Shown here one piece after another: positions 6,505-15,108 of a stretch of DNA of 64,000 bases. The notes beneath the pieces were generated by a model. It was not told the origin of the DNA. It did no database searches and saw nothing but the letters and a program-made list of their open reading frames with translations. The position numbers were made by a program, and so were the translations under genes. How positions within the stretch are numbered: the first letter of the stretch is position 1; the number at the start of each line of letters is the position of its first letter. The DNA is from UMGS1908 sp964432825 (GTDB taxonomy: Bacteria > Bacillota > Clostridia > Christensenellales > UBA1242), in assembly GCA_964432825.1 (NCBI GenBank), contig CAYSOX010000003.1, positions 1 to 64,000 on the forward strand, written 5' to 3'.

Positions 6505-8415
6505 TTAAAATTCGTAATATAAATTATTCATTCTTGTTTTGTTTAATTCGTCAAGCCCCTCTAAAAATTTCTTTATTGGAACTTCAATGTTTTCTACTCT
6601 ACCACGCGTTGCAATCAATACCGTTTGATTTCTTACCCCCGTCGAATCTATAAACACCGTATATGGGATATATTTGTCGGGTTCTAAATTTTCAGTTGGC
6701 TTTTTAATCTGTTCAAGACTTGCCCTTATCTTTATGGAGTTTAACGCATGATACATCTTTTCTGCGACTTTTAAATTTCGCTTGCTTGAATATTGAACCT
6801 TAACTTGCGTTGGCGCTAACCAGAAAGGAAATTCTCCAACATTGTTTTCAATTATTAAACCTATCAGCCTTTCAACACTTCCAGCAATTGTTCTATGAAT
6901 AACCACCGGAATTTCTGTAGAGGACTTATCCGTATAACTTAGATTGAATTTTTTTGGTAATTGCACATCAAGTTTTATTGAGCCCGTTTTCCAAACCTTC
7001 AAATTTGCATCCTTTACCAAAATATTAACTTCGGGTGCAAAATATGAGCCTTTTGCCTTGTTTACACTAAATCCGCTTGCACCAAACCTCTCAACTAAAA
7101 TGTTTTTAAGCAATGTTTCAACTTCAACCCAAACTTTCCGCTCTCCAATAAATTGGTTAGGTCTAGTTGCAAGTTCTACCGAATATTGCAAACCTAATGT
7201 TGAATAAAACATATCTATGCAATCAAAAATATTAGCAAACTCATCCTTAATTTGGCTTTTTGTTAAAAATATATGTGCGTCATCTTGTGTAAACTCCGAC
7301 AACACAAAAAGTCCATTCAATTCACTTTCTGGAATATCTCTATGCAAAACACCACATTCAGATATTCTAATTGGCAAATCTTCCGCCATTCTTGGCGTCA
7401 ACTTATATACTTGCATTGCACTTGGACAGTTTATTGATTTCACCACACGGCTATTATCCACCCGCATCAAGCCATAATTACTAGTCTTGCAAAAATCGGC
7501 ATAAACTTTCGTTTCATAAACCTCATTTTTTTCAACAATTGGCGAATTTATTTCAAAATAACCGCGTGTACTATGCATTTCATGTAAAAATTCTATCAAT
7601 GCAGACTTCATTTTTACACCTTCGGGCAACCACAGAGCCGAACCATAATCATTTAAAACAAAGAGTTTTTGTTTTTCCCCCAATACTTTATGGCTTACAA
7701 GTTGATTCTTTTTTATTTGCGATAAATAATCATCATAATCATTTTCACTAAAAAAGGCTTTTCCTTCCACCCTTGTGAATGTTCCACCGCCAAAAAATTC
7801 ACCCTCATTTTCGACTTCTTCAAACTTTGTTAATATTATTCTTTTTATAAACTTGGTTGATTGCAAATGTGCAGACCCGCACAAATCCACGAAGTCCCCA
7901 CACTCTACTATTTCAACATCTTCCGCATTTCCAAGTTCTAGCGATTCTATCTTATATGGCTCTTCAAATTCGCTCATTTTAATAATTGCTTCAAAACGCG
8001 GAACCACTTTTTTTGTAATATCAAACCCTGCCCGTAAAATTGCATTAACTTCTGCTTCAATTGTTATAAGAGAGTCTTTTTGAAGGGAGGTTTTAAAATC
8101 AAAATCATAATAAAACTTATCTTGGTCTCCACCCCCACCAACAAGTTTACAGGATGGATAAATTGACTTTACGGCTTGCGCTAATATATGGCTTGCGGTG
8201 TGATTTAATAGTGTTTTTGATTCTTCACTACTTTTGGTTATCAACTCTAGTTTGCAGTTTTTGCTAATTGGTTGATTTAAGTCAACTAAAACGCCGTTCA
8301 CCCTACCACACAATGCGTTTTTAGCAAGACTAGGAGAGATACTCTCCGCCAAACCAAACACGGTGGTGCCTCGCTTCACCTCCGCAACAACATTGTCTTT
8401 TAGTGTAATCTTCAT
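6505..8415 (-). CDS. thrS: Divergent threonyl-tRNA synthetase
   Basis: This 636-residue protein has the ThrRS layout: TGS domain (1-60), editing domain (HTASH near 75, DLCGSAH near 180), class II catalytic core and C-terminal anticodon domain. The three zinc ligands are kept: Cys in NCPS, His in FTQDDAH, His in VVIHRTIAGS. By hand alignment to E. coli ThrRS, however, active-site positions R375, K465, Q479 and Q484 are replaced (FVLSEF for MRVRGF, FAPEV for YGPKI, WKTGSIK for WQCGTVQ), and NCPGH is NCPSA. It may be a strongly drifted housekeeping enzyme or a paralogue with altered activity. ATG 8415 was chosen because GGAG lies 6 nt upstream; an in-frame TTG at 8427 is the alternative. The ytxC-thrS order matches Bacillus. 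Confidence 0.85.
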   Translation of the reverse strand: MKITLKDNVVAEVKRGTTVFGLAESISPSLAKNALCGRVNGVLVDLNQPISKNCKLELITKSSEESKTLLNHTASHILAQAVKSIYPSCKLVGGGGDQDKFYYDFDFKTSLQKDSLITIEAEVNAILRAGFDITKKVVPRFEAIIKMSEFEEPYKIESLELGNAEDVEIVECGDFVDLCGSAHLQSTKFIKRIILTKFEEVENEGEFFGGGTFTRVEGKAFFSENDYDDYLSQIKKNQLVSHKVLGEKQKLFVLNDYGSALWLPEGVKMKSALIEFLHEMHSTRGYFEINSPIVEKNEVYETKVYADFCKTSNYGLMRVDNSRVVKSINCPSAMQVYKLTPRMAEDLPIRISECGVLHRDIPESELNGLFVLSEFTQDDAHIFLTKSQIKDEFANIFDCIDMFYSTLGLQYSVELATRPNQFIGERKVWVEVETLLKNILVERFGASGFSVNKAKGSYFAPEVNILVKDANLKVWKTGSIKLDVQLPKKFNLSYTDKSSTEIPVVIHRTIAGSVERLIGLIIENNVGEFPFWLAPTQVKVQYSSKRNLKVAEKMYHALNSIKIRASLEQIKKPTENLEPDKYIPYTVFIDSTGVRNQTVLIATRGRVENIEVPIKKFLEGLDELNKTRMNNLYYEF

Positions 8416-8427
8416 CACAAACTCCAA

Positions 8428-8601
8428 AAAGTCGTCTTAATACAAACTGTCGGAAACAAAAGTTAAACGGCAAATTAAACTAGATTATTGAACCATACCT
8501 TAGGTAATATTGGTTTTAGGACAACTATACCTAAAAAGTTGACTTCCAACAATTTCCGATAATGTAAATTTTCCACATCAAAATTTGCGGAAAAACTGTT
8601 T
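8428..8601 (-). promoter_or_regulatory. Structured 5' leader of thrS
   Basis: From the predicted start near 8601 to the thrS start is about 185 nt of leader with several helices (minus-strand RNA): TTTTCCGCA/TGTGGAAAA (8569-8594), a closing helix CGGAAA/TTTCCG (8553-8558 with 8451-8456), TTTTAGG/CCTAAAA (8514-8520 with 8530-8536) and a competing hairpin with TACC/GGTA and AACCA/TGGTT (8491-8515). No T-box antiterminator sequence is present. Helices sharing bases suggest alternative folds. It may be a translational operator or a new leader class. Confidence 0.5.
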
Positions 8602-8607
8602 AAACTA

Positions 8608-8636
8608 ATTTTACACATTGATTACACTTTTGTCAA
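8608..8636 (-). promoter_or_regulatory. Sigma-A promoter of thrS
   Basis: Minus-strand TTGACA (8631-8636), 17-nt spacer, TAAAAT (8608-8613). The -35 overlaps the stop codon of ytxC, so thrS has its own promoter and is not only read from ytxC. Confidence 0.8.
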
Positions 8637-9385
8637 GCATTCACCAACACTTTCTCTTGAAACAATTGAATAAGTGTTTGAAATAAACAAATATCACTTT
8701 CACTTGATTTTTTTATCACTATATTTTTTGGTGCCATCACTATAAGTTCACTTACAACCTGCATAATATAATTCACCGACCTTTCTATAGGTTCGGTCAA
8801 ATTATCACCATTTTTCGTGGTAATGTAAATTTGCTTTTCAGTCTCGTGAATATACACTTCATCCCTTCCACTTTCGGTGGAAATAATTAAATAACTCAAA
8901 AGTTCATTAAATGTTTCTGATAATTGCATACTTGCTAAATTTTCTAAGAACAAGTTACAAATTTCATCCCATCTTGCTCTAAATGCTTTTAACTTAAAAA
9001 CATAAAATGACTCCACATATAGCGTGTCGCTCACATCAATCAAATTCTTAATTTCTTCAATTTCGCTTTTTCGGTCAAAAACTGCAAGTGATTTTGCTAA
9101 AATATCTTTGTATTGTTCCATCCCGCAAGGAATACAAATATGTTCATAAATATAATTGCTTTTATAAAAAACTAAAATTGTTTGTGCTAAAAATTCCTCA
9201 ATCTTTTTTAAAACCTTACTGTTTCGCCTAACTGAAAATTCTAATTCAATTGTCTCATTATGGTTTAACACCACAATGTTTCTCAATTTGTTTTGTACTT
9301 CTTCCAATTGTTTGAAAAAATGCATAAACATATCACAATCGGCTTTTTCAAAAATAATGTGTTTAACTTTCATAAAAAAATCCAT
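8633..9385 (-). CDS. ytxC: YtxC-like sporulation protein
   Basis: This 250-residue soluble protein resembles the YtxC family, annotated as putative sporulation protein in Bacillus with no known activity. Recognition rests on overall pattern (acidic/hydrophobic alpha-helical body, FRARWDEICNLFLE in the middle, a C-terminal half with VYIHETEKQIYITT) and on its place directly upstream of thrS, as in Bacillus. The start is uncertain: AGAGG lies only 1 nt before ATG 9385 and 13 nt before an internal ATG at 9373. Confidence 0.6.
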   Translation of the reverse strand: MDFFMKVKHIIFEKADCDMFMHFFKQLEEVQNKLRNIVVLNHNETIELEFSVRRNSKVLKKIEEFLAQTILVFYKSNYIYEHICIPCGMEQYKDILAKSLAVFDRKSEIEEIKNLIDVSDTLYVESFYVFKLKAFRARWDEICNLFLENLASMQLSETFNELLSYLIISTESGRDEVYIHETEKQIYITTKNGDNLTEPIERSVNYIMQVVSELIVMAPKNIVIKKSSESDICLFQTLIQLFQEKVLVNA

Positions 9386-9430
9386 ACCTCTAATGCTAGT
9401 GTATGAATTTTTAATAATTAAAATACCTTT

Positions 9431-10045
9431 TTAAATTCTAAACTTAAATTGACTGTCAAAATTCCTTAAATTTTCTGATTGTTGTGCTGTTTTCCCTATA
9501 TTATAATTTTCTTCTATTTTTTCTTTAGCCTCGGCTATCAATCCCGAAAGTTCCATTCGGTCTATCATAATAACATTATTTTCACTTGCAAGATGTTCGG
9601 CTTCTTTTGTGAATTTGCTGTTTGTTACAACCATAGACTGTGTGGCATTGTAGTGAATCTTTGCACCGACAACCTCTTGAACGGCCTTCACCCCAACACT
9701 GCCATTATATCTTTTGGCTTGTACTACAGTTATTTCTCCATCCTTTTTCAAAACCAAATCGGCACCATAATCTCCCGACCTTTTAGTTACAAGTGCATCA
9801 TAACCTAGATAAAAAAACATTACCCTCAAAAAGTTCTCAAACTCATAACCTTGCATAACATCAACATACTCAATGTTTGCTTGTTTTAGAAAGTCCATCG
9901 CGGTGTACTTATTTTTCTTCCATTTTTTATATCTAATAGTCTTTAAAATAAATTTAAAAATACCACTAATAATCAACACCGGAAGCAAAATTATAAACAA
10001 AAGAACAAAAAATATTCGCTTAAATAATGGTTGTTTTTTTCGCAT
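9431..10045 (-). CDS. Membrane-anchored Mrr-type restriction endonuclease-like protein
   Basis: This 204-residue protein has an N-terminal hydrophobic anchor (about residues 9-35, with flanking basic residues) followed by an Mrr_cat-like nuclease fold: GYEFENFLRVMFFYLGYD, then GDYGADLVL and the catalytic QAKRY, matching the D-(x)n-QxK signature of the PD-(D/E)xK superfamily. Type IV Mrr proteins cut modified DNA, but short membrane-tethered relatives are common in Firmicutes and their role is not settled. It has its own consensus-like promoter at 10076-10104 and a good site (AGGAGG) before ATG 10045. It could act in DNA turnover during uptake or defence; that is inference. Confidence 0.8.
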   Translation of the reverse strand: MRKKQPLFKRIFFVLLFIILLPVLIISGIFKFILKTIRYKKWKKNKYTAMDFLKQANIEYVDVMQGYEFENFLRVMFFYLGYDALVTKRSGDYGADLVLKKDGEITVVQAKRYNGSVGVKAVQEVVGAKIHYNATQSMVVTNSKFTKEAEHLASENNVIMIDRMELSGLIAEAKEKIEENYNIGKTAQQSENLRNFDSQFKFRI

Positions 10046-10075
10046 TTTGCCTCCTAATTTTTTATCTTACTAAAA

Positions 10076-10104
10076 AGTATAACCATATTTTTCTTGATTG
10101 TAAA
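10076..10104 (-). promoter_or_regulatory. Sigma-A promoter of the Mrr-like gene
   Basis: Minus-strand TTTACA (10099-10104), 17-nt spacer, TATACT (10076-10081), giving a leader of about 20-25 nt before ATG 10045. Confidence 0.75.
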
Positions 10105-10220
10105 GCAAATTTAACCCGTGAAAGTTAGAATATTTTGTAATTAACTGCTATATTTAACCACTTTTTGTTTATGTGGCAATATACCTCTTTTAAATAGGTT
10201 GGCATTTCTTAGTTTTTTAA

Positions 10221-10280
10221 TAATAAAAAACTTCGAGAATACAAGGTAACCCACACTTAGGGTTACCAAATGCTCCCGAA
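10221..10280 (-). terminator. Terminator-like hairpin
   Basis: Minus-strand GGTAACCC/GGGTTACC stem (10245-10268) with an outer CGGGAG.../...CTCG pairing is followed by TTTTTT (10223-10228). It may back up the terminator at 10493-10530 or end a short transcript from the gene-free stretch 10281-10492. Confidence 0.6.
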
Positions 10281-10492
10281 AAATTTTACAACATTATGGC
10301 TAATGCTTTTTAATTTAATTATTGTTAAGATATAAACTTTTTACTTTTACACCTACTTATTTTTGTTTAAACAGGCTGACAAATCAAAACGCGTTCATCT
10401 GGTCTTTTAATTGTTTAGATTGTTGTTTTAAGTCCTTTATCCTTGCAAGCATTTATAACTTTTTCGCTATAAAAATTAGCAAGTATATGAAA
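10281..10492 (-). other. Gene-free stretch with coding-like relics
   Basis: Between two terminators, this minus-strand stretch has no full gene. One frame reads YSEKVINACKDKGLKTTI, a stop, then TIKRPDERVLICQPV and a stop; another reads MLARIKDLKQQSKQLKDQ from an ATG without ribosome binding site. They look like decayed coding sequence, but such short frames can arise by chance in AT-rich DNA. Confidence 0.25.
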
Positions 10493-10530
10493 TAAAAAAT
10501 GCCCTTTAAGGTCAAAAACCTTTCGGGCAC
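10493..10530 (-). terminator. Terminator after the PAP2 gene
   Basis: Minus-strand GCCC...AGGT/ACCT...GGGC hairpin (10501-10528) followed by ATTTTTTA (10493-10500), about 70 nt past the stop of the phosphatase gene. Confidence 0.8.
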
Positions 10531-10598
10531 ACCGCAAGTTCCTTTGCTGAATTTCTATTATAATTATCGTAACTATTAATTTTTAGCCTAGCATTTTG

Positions 10599-11180
10599 CT
10601 AGTTTTTGCGGTTGAATAATTTAACTACCAAACACTCTATTTTGTTATACAAATTACTAAATTTGGCTAAGCATAGATATGCAAAAAAGCCTATTAATAA
10701 TTCAATTGTATAGCCCGCTAAAATATCGGTTAAAAAATGTTGACCTAAATACATTCGGTTTACACCATTCCACACCAAATACAGTCCACATAAGATATAC
10801 GAAAGAACCTTTTGTGCTTTTGTTGGATTCGTTCTGTATAGCCAAAACAAAGCGAATATTACAACACACATACTGGTAATACTATGCCCACTTGGAAAAG
10901 AGGTTCCGCTTGCATTAAATATTCCCCTAATTTCTTCATATTGAACATAAGGCCTTTGCCGTGCAATAATTTCTTTTAAAAGTATTTGCACTGCGGTACT
11001 TATACCAACAGTTATCAAAAAATAGAACGAAAGCATTCTTTCTTTATTTAAAAATAGTACACAAAATAACACTAGAACTATTATAAAATCACCAAAATAT
11101 GAGAAAAATGCCATAAAATAATCGGTTGTTGGAGTGCTAAATTGTTGCAACCATTTAATTATTTCCGCTTCAAACTTCAT
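10599..11180 (-). CDS. PAP2-family membrane phosphatase
   Basis: This 193-residue integral membrane protein carries the three PAP2 motifs: KEIIARQRPYVQ (Lys and Arg-Pro), PSGHS and NRMYLGQHFLTDILAG (Arg, His, Asp). The family dephosphorylates lipid phosphates such as undecaprenyl pyrophosphate or phosphatidylglycerol phosphate at the outer face of the membrane. Five to six transmembrane segments are visible. With uppS and cdsA elsewhere in the window a UPP-phosphatase role is plausible but not proven; substrate cannot be read from the motifs. GGAG precedes ATG 11180, and a strong terminator follows. Confidence 0.85.
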   Translation of the reverse strand: MKFEAEIIKWLQQFSTPTTDYFMAFFSYFGDFIIVLVLFCVLFLNKERMLSFYFLITVGISTAVQILLKEIIARQRPYVQYEEIRGIFNASGTSFPSGHSITSMCVVIFALFWLYRTNPTKAQKVLSYILCGLYLVWNGVNRMYLGQHFLTDILAGYTIELLIGFFAYLCLAKFSNLYNKIECLVVKLFNRKN

Positions 11181-11197
11181 AGGTAAATCTCCAAAAT

Positions 11198-11821
11198 TTA
11201 TTCATTTGATTTATAATTTCCCTTGCCATCTTCTTTTGCAAAATTATCAAAGTTTTCAAAGGTGAAAATATTTTCATATCCACTAATATGCTCATCAATT
11301 TTAACCCGTCCAATTGCACCCGTAAAAACTGTTTGCAATCCCGACAAACTTTCTTCATCGTATATTGTTATGGCGTATGAATTTCTATCCAATTTCTTTA
11401 CTCTAACTTCAAACGAATCTTTTTCGTTTTGAATATTGATATACAAAAAGTCCTCATTACATTCAATCTGTAATAAATCACTTTTATGGTTATAAATAAA
11501 CCCATAATCTATTTGTTTAATCTTAGGATTTTCAGCATCATCATATGAAAGTATCATACTATAACTATCCAAAAACGAACTAACCCCATCAAGAACAGTT
11601 CCAACACACGAACAAAACATATTTTCTTCTAAAACATCGACATCGTATAATATTTTAAAGAACTCCTCTTGTGCACTATCTAGTTTTGAAATGAATTGCT
11701 TAGTATTGTTTACATTAAAAGTCTTATCGTCCACACTAGAAGACTCATCATCTTTGCAACCAATAAAAATAAATGGTACAAAAATACAAAGAACTATTGA
11801 TAAAAGTCGCTTAACTTTCAT
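11198..11821 (-). CDS. Putative lipoprotein of unknown function
   Basis: This 207-residue product opens with a lipoprotein signal peptide (MKVKRLLSIVLCIFVPF) and a lipobox ending FIGC at about residue 22, followed by an acidic linker (KDDESSSVDD). The mature part is beta-rich and polar (LQIECNEDFLYINIQNEKDSFEVRVKKLD), with no motif I recognise. It starts inside the end of the preceding gene (11 nt overlap), with GGGGGAAG as ribosome binding site, so the two are translationally linked. Confidence 0.75.
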   Translation of the reverse strand: MKVKRLLSIVLCIFVPFIFIGCKDDESSSVDDKTFNVNNTKQFISKLDSAQEEFFKILYDVDVLEENMFCSCVGTVLDGVSSFLDSYSMILSYDDAENPKIKQIDYGFIYNHKSDLLQIECNEDFLYINIQNEKDSFEVRVKKLDRNSYAITIYDEESLSGLQTVFTGAIGRVKIDEHISGYENIFTFENFDNFAKEDGKGNYKSNE

Positions 11822-12245
11822 TTGACTTCCCCCTCAAATTTAATTCATTTAAAAACTCATCTTCAAGTTTTGGAGAAATGTAAACTTTATTAAATTTTCT
11901 TCTTTCATTCTTTCCAAAACTCAACTTAATACACCTCTTTGCAAGTGAAAAATTTTTTGTAAGTCTATTTATTTTTTCGGCATTAATTATATCACTTTTT
12001 TTTATTTCAAATCTAATATATCCAAATACAATCGTCACATTTTTATCATCAACTTCATACCAAACTCGCACATATAGTATTATCATAAAAAACGCTACAA
12101 TGCCCAAAATTACAGGTATTATGTGTCGCATAGCACTATCTAAAAATATTTCCGCAAGCACAGAAATTGAAGCACACAAAATTATCATCACCACAAAAAA
12201 TGTAGTAAAAATCGCATCCCTTTTTGCCTTATAAATCTTGCTCAT
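11811..12245 (-). CDS. Small two-span membrane protein with PH-like domain
   Basis: The 144-residue product has two transmembrane helices (about residues 15-40 and 44-62) followed by a soluble domain. Its pattern (TIVFGYIRFEIKKSDIINAEKI...FGKNERRKFNKVYISPKLEDEFL) resembles bacterial PH-like (YdbT/DUF304-type) domains. I start it at ATG 12245, which overlaps the queH stop as ATGA. The downstream partner is a lipoprotein; both may work at the membrane. Family assignment is tentative. Confidence 0.6.
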   Translation of the reverse strand: MSKIYKAKRDAIFTTFFVVMIILCASISVLAEIFLDSAMRHIIPVILGIVAFFMIILYVRVWYEVDDKNVTIVFGYIRFEIKKSDIINAEKINRLTKNFSLAKRCIKLSFGKNERRKFNKVYISPKLEDEFLNELNLRGKSNES

Positions 12246-12778
12246 TGCAACCCACATCCACAATAAGTTTGTCTATATATATTTAACAATTTGCAAAGTT
12301 CAATACTTCTTTTAAACCCTTCCTTTTTCTTAAAATCTCTTTGCAAAAATTCCACATTATACATATTTTCAAGACTTGCACCAATTTTATTTATTTGGGT
12401 AGCATTTTTATGTGGAGAAACCGTCAATGTGGTTGTGAAACAATCAAAACCCTTCTGTTTACAAACCTTTGCCGTTTGTTCCAGCCTAAATCCTATGCAT
12501 TTTTCACAACGAATTGAACCCTCTCCCATATTTTCAAAACCCTTTATCGCATCAAAAAACTCGTTTGGATTATATTCTTCAATAATTAATGGCAAATTGT
12601 GAATTTTTGCAAGTTTTACCAATTCATTAAGCCTTTTATCATACTCTTCTTTAGGTAAAATATTTGAATTAGAAAAATAGAGTGTTATATCAAACATCTC
12701 TTCATTTAAGAGCCTTTCAATAACACTCGTAGCACAAGGTGCACAGCAACAATGTAACAGTAATTTCTTCTTTTCCAT
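12242..12778 (-). CDS. queH: Epoxyqueuosine reductase QueH
   Basis: This 178-residue protein of the QueH (DUF208) family reduces epoxyqueuosine to queuosine at tRNA position 34. The family cysteines are all visible: HCCCAPC near residue 10, RCEKCIGFRL near 90, and YRQTYCGCGLQ at the C-terminus; they bind an iron-sulfur cluster and a second metal. No other queuosine gene lies in the window. I start it at ATG 12778, 1 nt after the argS stop; a longer TTG start exists at 12802. The stop overlaps the next ATG. Confidence 0.88.
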   Translation of the reverse strand: MEKKKLLLHCCCAPCATSVIERLLNEEMFDITLYFSNSNILPKEEYDKRLNELVKLAKIHNLPLIIEEYNPNEFFDAIKGFENMGEGSIRCEKCIGFRLEQTAKVCKQKGFDCFTTTLTVSPHKNATQINKIGASLENMYNVEFLQRDFKKKEGFKRSIELCKLLNIYRQTYCGCGLQ

Positions 12779-12779
12779 A

Positions 12780-14570
12780 CTACATTTTCTCAGGAACGGC
12801 AATTGCTAAGCAATTTAAACCATCTTGTAAATATCTTAAAACCAATTCAGAAATTGTCAAATAACTATTTCGCTTTTCAGCATCTGGTTCGGAAATAATT
12901 TTTGTATCATTATAAAAAGATGAATACGCACTTGCCAAATTATATAATGCGTTACATACTTGACTAGGCGAAAGATTTTCTAACGCAAGCCTAAATGATT
13001 CAATTAACTTTAAAATTTCAATTAAAATATTTTTCATTGATTTAGTCGTGAATTTTAACTCTCTTTTCCACTCGCCAGCCTTCTGCAAAACTGACTTTAT
13101 TCTTACGGCAGTATATTGTAAATAAGGGCCCGTTTTCCCTTCAAAAGACATAAAACTATCCAAATCAAACACATAATCTCTTGAAACATCATTTGATAAA
13201 TCACCAAACTTCATAGCCGAAACACCAATATCTAGTGCCAAACCTTCAGAGTTTTCCTTAACGCCATTGGCATTCAATTTTTCTTTTGCCTTGTTTTTCA
13301 CCATATCAATTATATCTTGAAGTTTTATCGATTCACCCGAACGCGTTTTAAATGGTTTTCCATCCTTACCATTCATTGTTCCGTAACCTATATGTGTAAG
13401 TTTAACATTTTCTGGGCAAATATCTGCCATTCTGCAACATCTAAACACCCCCTCAAAATGGGTTGCTTGTCGTTTATCTACAATATATATAATTTCGGAT
13501 AAATTTTTATTTGTTTCAACTCTTTGCATAATGGTTGCAATATCTGTCGTCGCATACAAATCTCCACCATTATGCTTTTTGATTATAACTGGTGGCATTG
13601 GGTTTTTATAAAGTTGACGCTCATCTGGGTCGTCTGGATTTTTCTTTGGAATCGGAATATGTTCACCCTCTCTTGCAACCTTTACAATAGTTGCACCACC
13701 GCTTTCCTCAGTTAGTCCTCGTGTTTCAAAGGCTTCAACCGTTCTTTTAATATAAGGATACGCATCACTCTCTCCAAGCCATAAATCAAACATACAATTT
13801 AATTCATTATAGTTTTTAGAAATTGCAGATATACTAACCTCTCTAATATCCTTCCAAATTGTATAAATAGGCTCTTCCTTTCGTTGAAGACGCAAGGTGT
13901 AGTTTTCCGCTTTTATCTTAAATTCTTCATCCGTCTTACTTCTTTTTGAGGCTTTTGGATAGTTTTCATTCAAAAAATCTAGTGTAATTTGAGGCTTTTT
14001 ATCGGTTTTCCCATAATAAAAATCCAACATATTATATTCTTCAAGCATTGCCATTACAAGTCCCATTTGCAAGCCCCAATCCCCCAAATGGACATCACTT
14101 ACCGTATGGTAGCCAAATTTATTGTAAATTCTTTTGATACTTTCACCAATAATGGGCGACCTTAAATGCCCCATATGTAGTTCTTTTGCAATATTTGCAC
14201 CGCCATAATCTAAAACTACCGTTTTATTTTCTCCCAAAGATTTGTTTATACCATATTCTTTATTTTCATAAATTTCTCTCAATAGTTCTTTTACTCCGTA
14301 ATCGTTCAATGCAAAATTTATAAATGCAGGAGCAACGACACTGATATCACATAAAGTTTTTAACTCTCCATCGATATTTTCTACTATCTTGTTTGCCAAT
14401 TCTTGAGGATTTGTATGCAATTGTTTTGCCAACTGAAACGCAATATTGCTTTGAAAATCGGCGATTTCTGGACGAGAAGAAAAACTAACAATATTTTCCT
14501 TTTCTAAATCAATATCCAGTTTTTTTAATGCATTTTTTATTGATTTTTCTATTAATAATTTAATTTCCAT
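12780..14570 (-). CDS. argS: Arginyl-tRNA synthetase
   Basis: This 596-residue class I synthetase has an N-terminal additional domain (1-115), the HIGH motif as HMGH in IAKELHMGHLRSPIIGE, the GKDGKPFKTRSGE region that replaces KMSK in this family, and an alpha-helical anticodon domain ending LGLNCLAIAVP-like (here DGLNCLAIAVPEKM). It charges tRNA-Arg with arginine. It begins 7 nt after the GNAT-like gene and is followed by queH with 1-nt spacing, forming one unit 15074-11198. Length and motifs are normal. Confidence 0.95.
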   Translation of the reverse strand: MEIKLLIEKSIKNALKKLDIDLEKENIVSFSSRPEIADFQSNIAFQLAKQLHTNPQELANKIVENIDGELKTLCDISVVAPAFINFALNDYGVKELLREIYENKEYGINKSLGENKTVVLDYGGANIAKELHMGHLRSPIIGESIKRIYNKFGYHTVSDVHLGDWGLQMGLVMAMLEEYNMLDFYYGKTDKKPQITLDFLNENYPKASKRSKTDEEFKIKAENYTLRLQRKEEPIYTIWKDIREVSISAISKNYNELNCMFDLWLGESDAYPYIKRTVEAFETRGLTEESGGATIVKVAREGEHIPIPKKNPDDPDERQLYKNPMPPVIIKKHNGGDLYATTDIATIMQRVETNKNLSEIIYIVDKRQATHFEGVFRCCRMADICPENVKLTHIGYGTMNGKDGKPFKTRSGESIKLQDIIDMVKNKAKEKLNANGVKENSEGLALDIGVSAMKFGDLSNDVSRDYVFDLDSFMSFEGKTGPYLQYTAVRIKSVLQKAGEWKRELKFTTKSMKNILIEILKLIESFRLALENLSPSQVCNALYNLASAYSSFYNDTKIISEPDAEKRNSYLTISELVLRYLQDGLNCLAIAVPEKM

Positions 14571-14576
14571 ATAACT

Positions 14577-15074
14577 TTACCTTTCATTATTATTTTGTAT
14601 TATTAAAAATTCCATAGGGATAATAGTTAAGCCCGACCGCACTACTGCCGAACCGGTGACCCGAAAGCCTGCAAGCAAATACATTTCTTTAAAACAATTT
14701 ATTGCTTTTATTTTGAAAAAACCAACTTTGTTTGAATTTGCACATTTGCGAGCAATATATTCAAGCATAGCACGACCCACCCAAGAACTTTGCTTTATTA
14801 AAGTGTATGCAAAAAATGGAACCTCTCCTCTTTCTGGATGATAAATCACCGCCGAAACAATAGTTTTATTTATTTTCATAAACTCAACTTTAAAACCATT
14901 GGTTAAATACTCAAAAAGTTTGTCGGCATTAAAGAACCGCATATTAGATATTGTTTTTAAAAGAATATCGTCTATTTTTAATACTTTTTCGTTGGCAATA
15001 AGAAAATCATTAAAGTATTTTACAACTTCTTTACAATCTTCCTTATTTTTTACTTCCAAAATTGCTATTCCCAT
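14577..15074 (-). CDS. GNAT-like protein, possibly translated from a leaderless mRNA
   Basis: This 165-residue soluble protein has a weak acetyltransferase pattern: SWVGRAMLEYIARKC could be the pyrophosphate loop and helix, and MYLLAGFRVTGSAV resembles motif B of GNAT proteins. The middle (KTIVSAVIYHPERGEVPFFAYTL) fits strands 4-5. No substrate can be inferred. No Shine-Dalgarno sequence precedes ATG 15074, and the promoter -10 ends 7 nt before it. It is the first gene of the argS-queH unit. Confidence 0.6.
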   Translation of the reverse strand: MGIAILEVKNKEDCKEVVKYFNDFLIANEKVLKIDDILLKTISNMRFFNADKLFEYLTNGFKVEFMKINKTIVSAVIYHPERGEVPFFAYTLIKQSSWVGRAMLEYIARKCANSNKVGFFKIKAINCFKEMYLLAGFRVTGSAVVRSGLTIIPMEFLIIQNNNER

Positions 15075-15080
15075 AATTTA

Positions 15081-15108
15081 ATTATAATAAATTTACTAAA
15101 TTTTTCAA
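15081..15108 (-). promoter_or_regulatory. Promoter at the start of the argS unit
   Basis: Minus-strand TTGAAA (15103-15108), 16-nt spacer, TATAAT (15081-15086). The expected transcription start coincides with the A of ATG 15074, so the message would be leaderless. Confidence 0.65.

Noticed and set aside
8428..8601. T-box riboswitch before thrS
   Set aside because: The conserved AGGGTGG-type antiterminator sequence and a terminator are both missing on the minus strand.
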